From Thermoplasmata archaeon (GTDB lineage Archaea; Thermoplasmatota; Thermoplasmata; Lutacidiplasmatales; UBA184), in NCBI GenBank assembly GCA_030043855.1, contig JASHWW010000067.1:1-5853 (forward strand): 5,853 nucleotides of DNA, in the 5' to 3' direction. Within the stretch, counting starts at the first letter, position 1. Every line of letters begins with the position of its first letter. The notes beneath the pieces were generated by a model. The model was not told where the DNA came from and ran no database searches. It saw nothing but the letters and a program-made list of their open reading frames with translations. Shown piece by piece: positions 5,479 through 5,853 of the stretch. The translations under genes and the position numbers were made by a program.

Positions 5479-5853
5479 TCAGCCCGGAGTCGAGGCGGAT
5501 TCGCGGACGGCGCGCTCGAGCTTCCCGAGGCAGTTCTCCCAGCCCGGGACGAGCCGGTGGTAGACGTGGGGGGCGGCCCGACGGAGCTCGGCCAACCGTT
5601 CGTGGACGACCGAGACCTGCGTCCGCCCCTCGCCCGAGGCTGCCAACCGGACCGTGACGAGCGTGTCGTAGTACTCCCCCTTCTCCGGCTCGGTTCCCAC
5701 GAACGCCCATCGGTAAACGAGCTCCCGCGGGGGGTCGATCTTGACGAACCGACCCTCGAAGCGGCCGGTGCTCACGCCGTGTTGCGAATGCCAGACCTCG
5801 ATGCGGCCCCCGACCCGGGCGTCCACCGTGATCCGGTCGAGGTCGAGCTCGTC
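5479..5853 (-). CDS. AHSA1/SRPBCC-domain protein, N-terminus beyond window
   Basis: The frame is open to the right edge, so the start is missing. The visible 124 residues match the C-terminal two thirds of an activator-of-Hsp90-homologue-1-like (START/SRPBCC) domain. They show DARVGGRIEVW near the left of the visible part, the strand GRFEGRFVKIDPPRELVYRW, the strand LVTVRLAASGEGRTQVSVVHE, and the closing helix with GWENCLGKLERAV. These proteins form a small beta-sheet cup around a long helix that binds hydrophobic ligands. Prokaryotic members have diverse and mostly unknown roles, so this does not imply Hsp90 binding. Typical members are about 140-160 residues, so perhaps 20-40 residues are missing. 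The internal GTG at 5826 falls inside the fold and is not a credible start. The gene ends about 176 bases before the possible small ORF on the same strand. Confidence 0.85.
   Translation of the reverse strand, partial: DELDLDRITVDARVGGRIEVWHSQHGVSTGRFEGRFVKIDPPRELVYRWAFVGTEPEKGEYYDTLVTVRLAASGEGRTQVSVVHERLAELRRAAPHVYHRLVPGWENCLGKLERAVRESASTPG

Noticed and set aside
5078..5710. Full 210-codon minus-strand frame extending into the SRPBCC gene
   Set aside because: The upstream part overlaps conserved SRPBCC coding sequence in another frame. Only the segment from ATG 5302 is retained, as a low-confidence small ORF.
1..5853. CRISPR array, insertion sequence, integrase or defence cassette
   Set aside because: No regularly spaced repeats, transposase or integrase motifs, or terminal inverted repeats were seen on either strand.

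Overview
The window is a GC-rich (roughly 70% by eye) piece of an archaeal chromosome. Three features point to Archaea: the left edge carries the archaeal gene order DUF359 (GTP-dependent dephospho-CoA kinase) - rpS24e - rpS27ae, both ribosomal proteins are archaeal/eukaryotic types absent from bacteria, and a tRNA-Arg(CCG) gene has no encoded CCA. The proteins are rich in Arg and Ala but not strongly acidic, so a GC-rich euryarchaeal relative such as a Thermoplasmata lineage fits better than a haloarchaeon. That placement is an inference, not a demonstrated match.

Left part, plus strand (1-3148). The C-terminal end of the DUF359 kinase overlaps rpS24e by 20 bases, and rpS24e is followed at once by rpS27ae. 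After 45 bases comes a class I SAM-dependent methyltransferase, and after a further 74 bases a full-length DUF2252 protein. All five genes point the same way. A TATA-like element inside the DUF359 gene, built from codons that are unusual for this genome, may act as an internal promoter for the ribosomal-protein genes.

Middle part (3149-4128). A three-helix membrane protein on the minus strand converges on the DUF2252 gene. It has an AT-rich promoter-like island placed as expected for a leaderless transcript. A plus-strand tRNA-Arg(CCG) follows, with a small hairpin just 3' of it. The remaining spacer has no supportable gene.

Right part, minus strand (4129-5853). An NmrA-like/atypical SDR NAD(P)-binding protein lies downstream of a 400-base stretch that may hold one small unrecognised ORF ending one base before the SDR start. 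The window closes with the C-terminal part of an AHSA1/SRPBCC-domain protein whose beginning lies beyond the edge.

The left genes serve CoA synthesis and translation. The methyltransferase, DUF2252, membrane, SDR and SRPBCC genes look like independent accessory genes and no common pathway is visible. The most interesting biology is in the DUF2252 protein: its motif order reads as a kinase/aminoglycoside-phosphotransferase fold in which the catalytic loop precedes the nucleotide-binding lobe, as in a circular permutation. I found no CRISPR array, transposase, phage gene or defence cassette.
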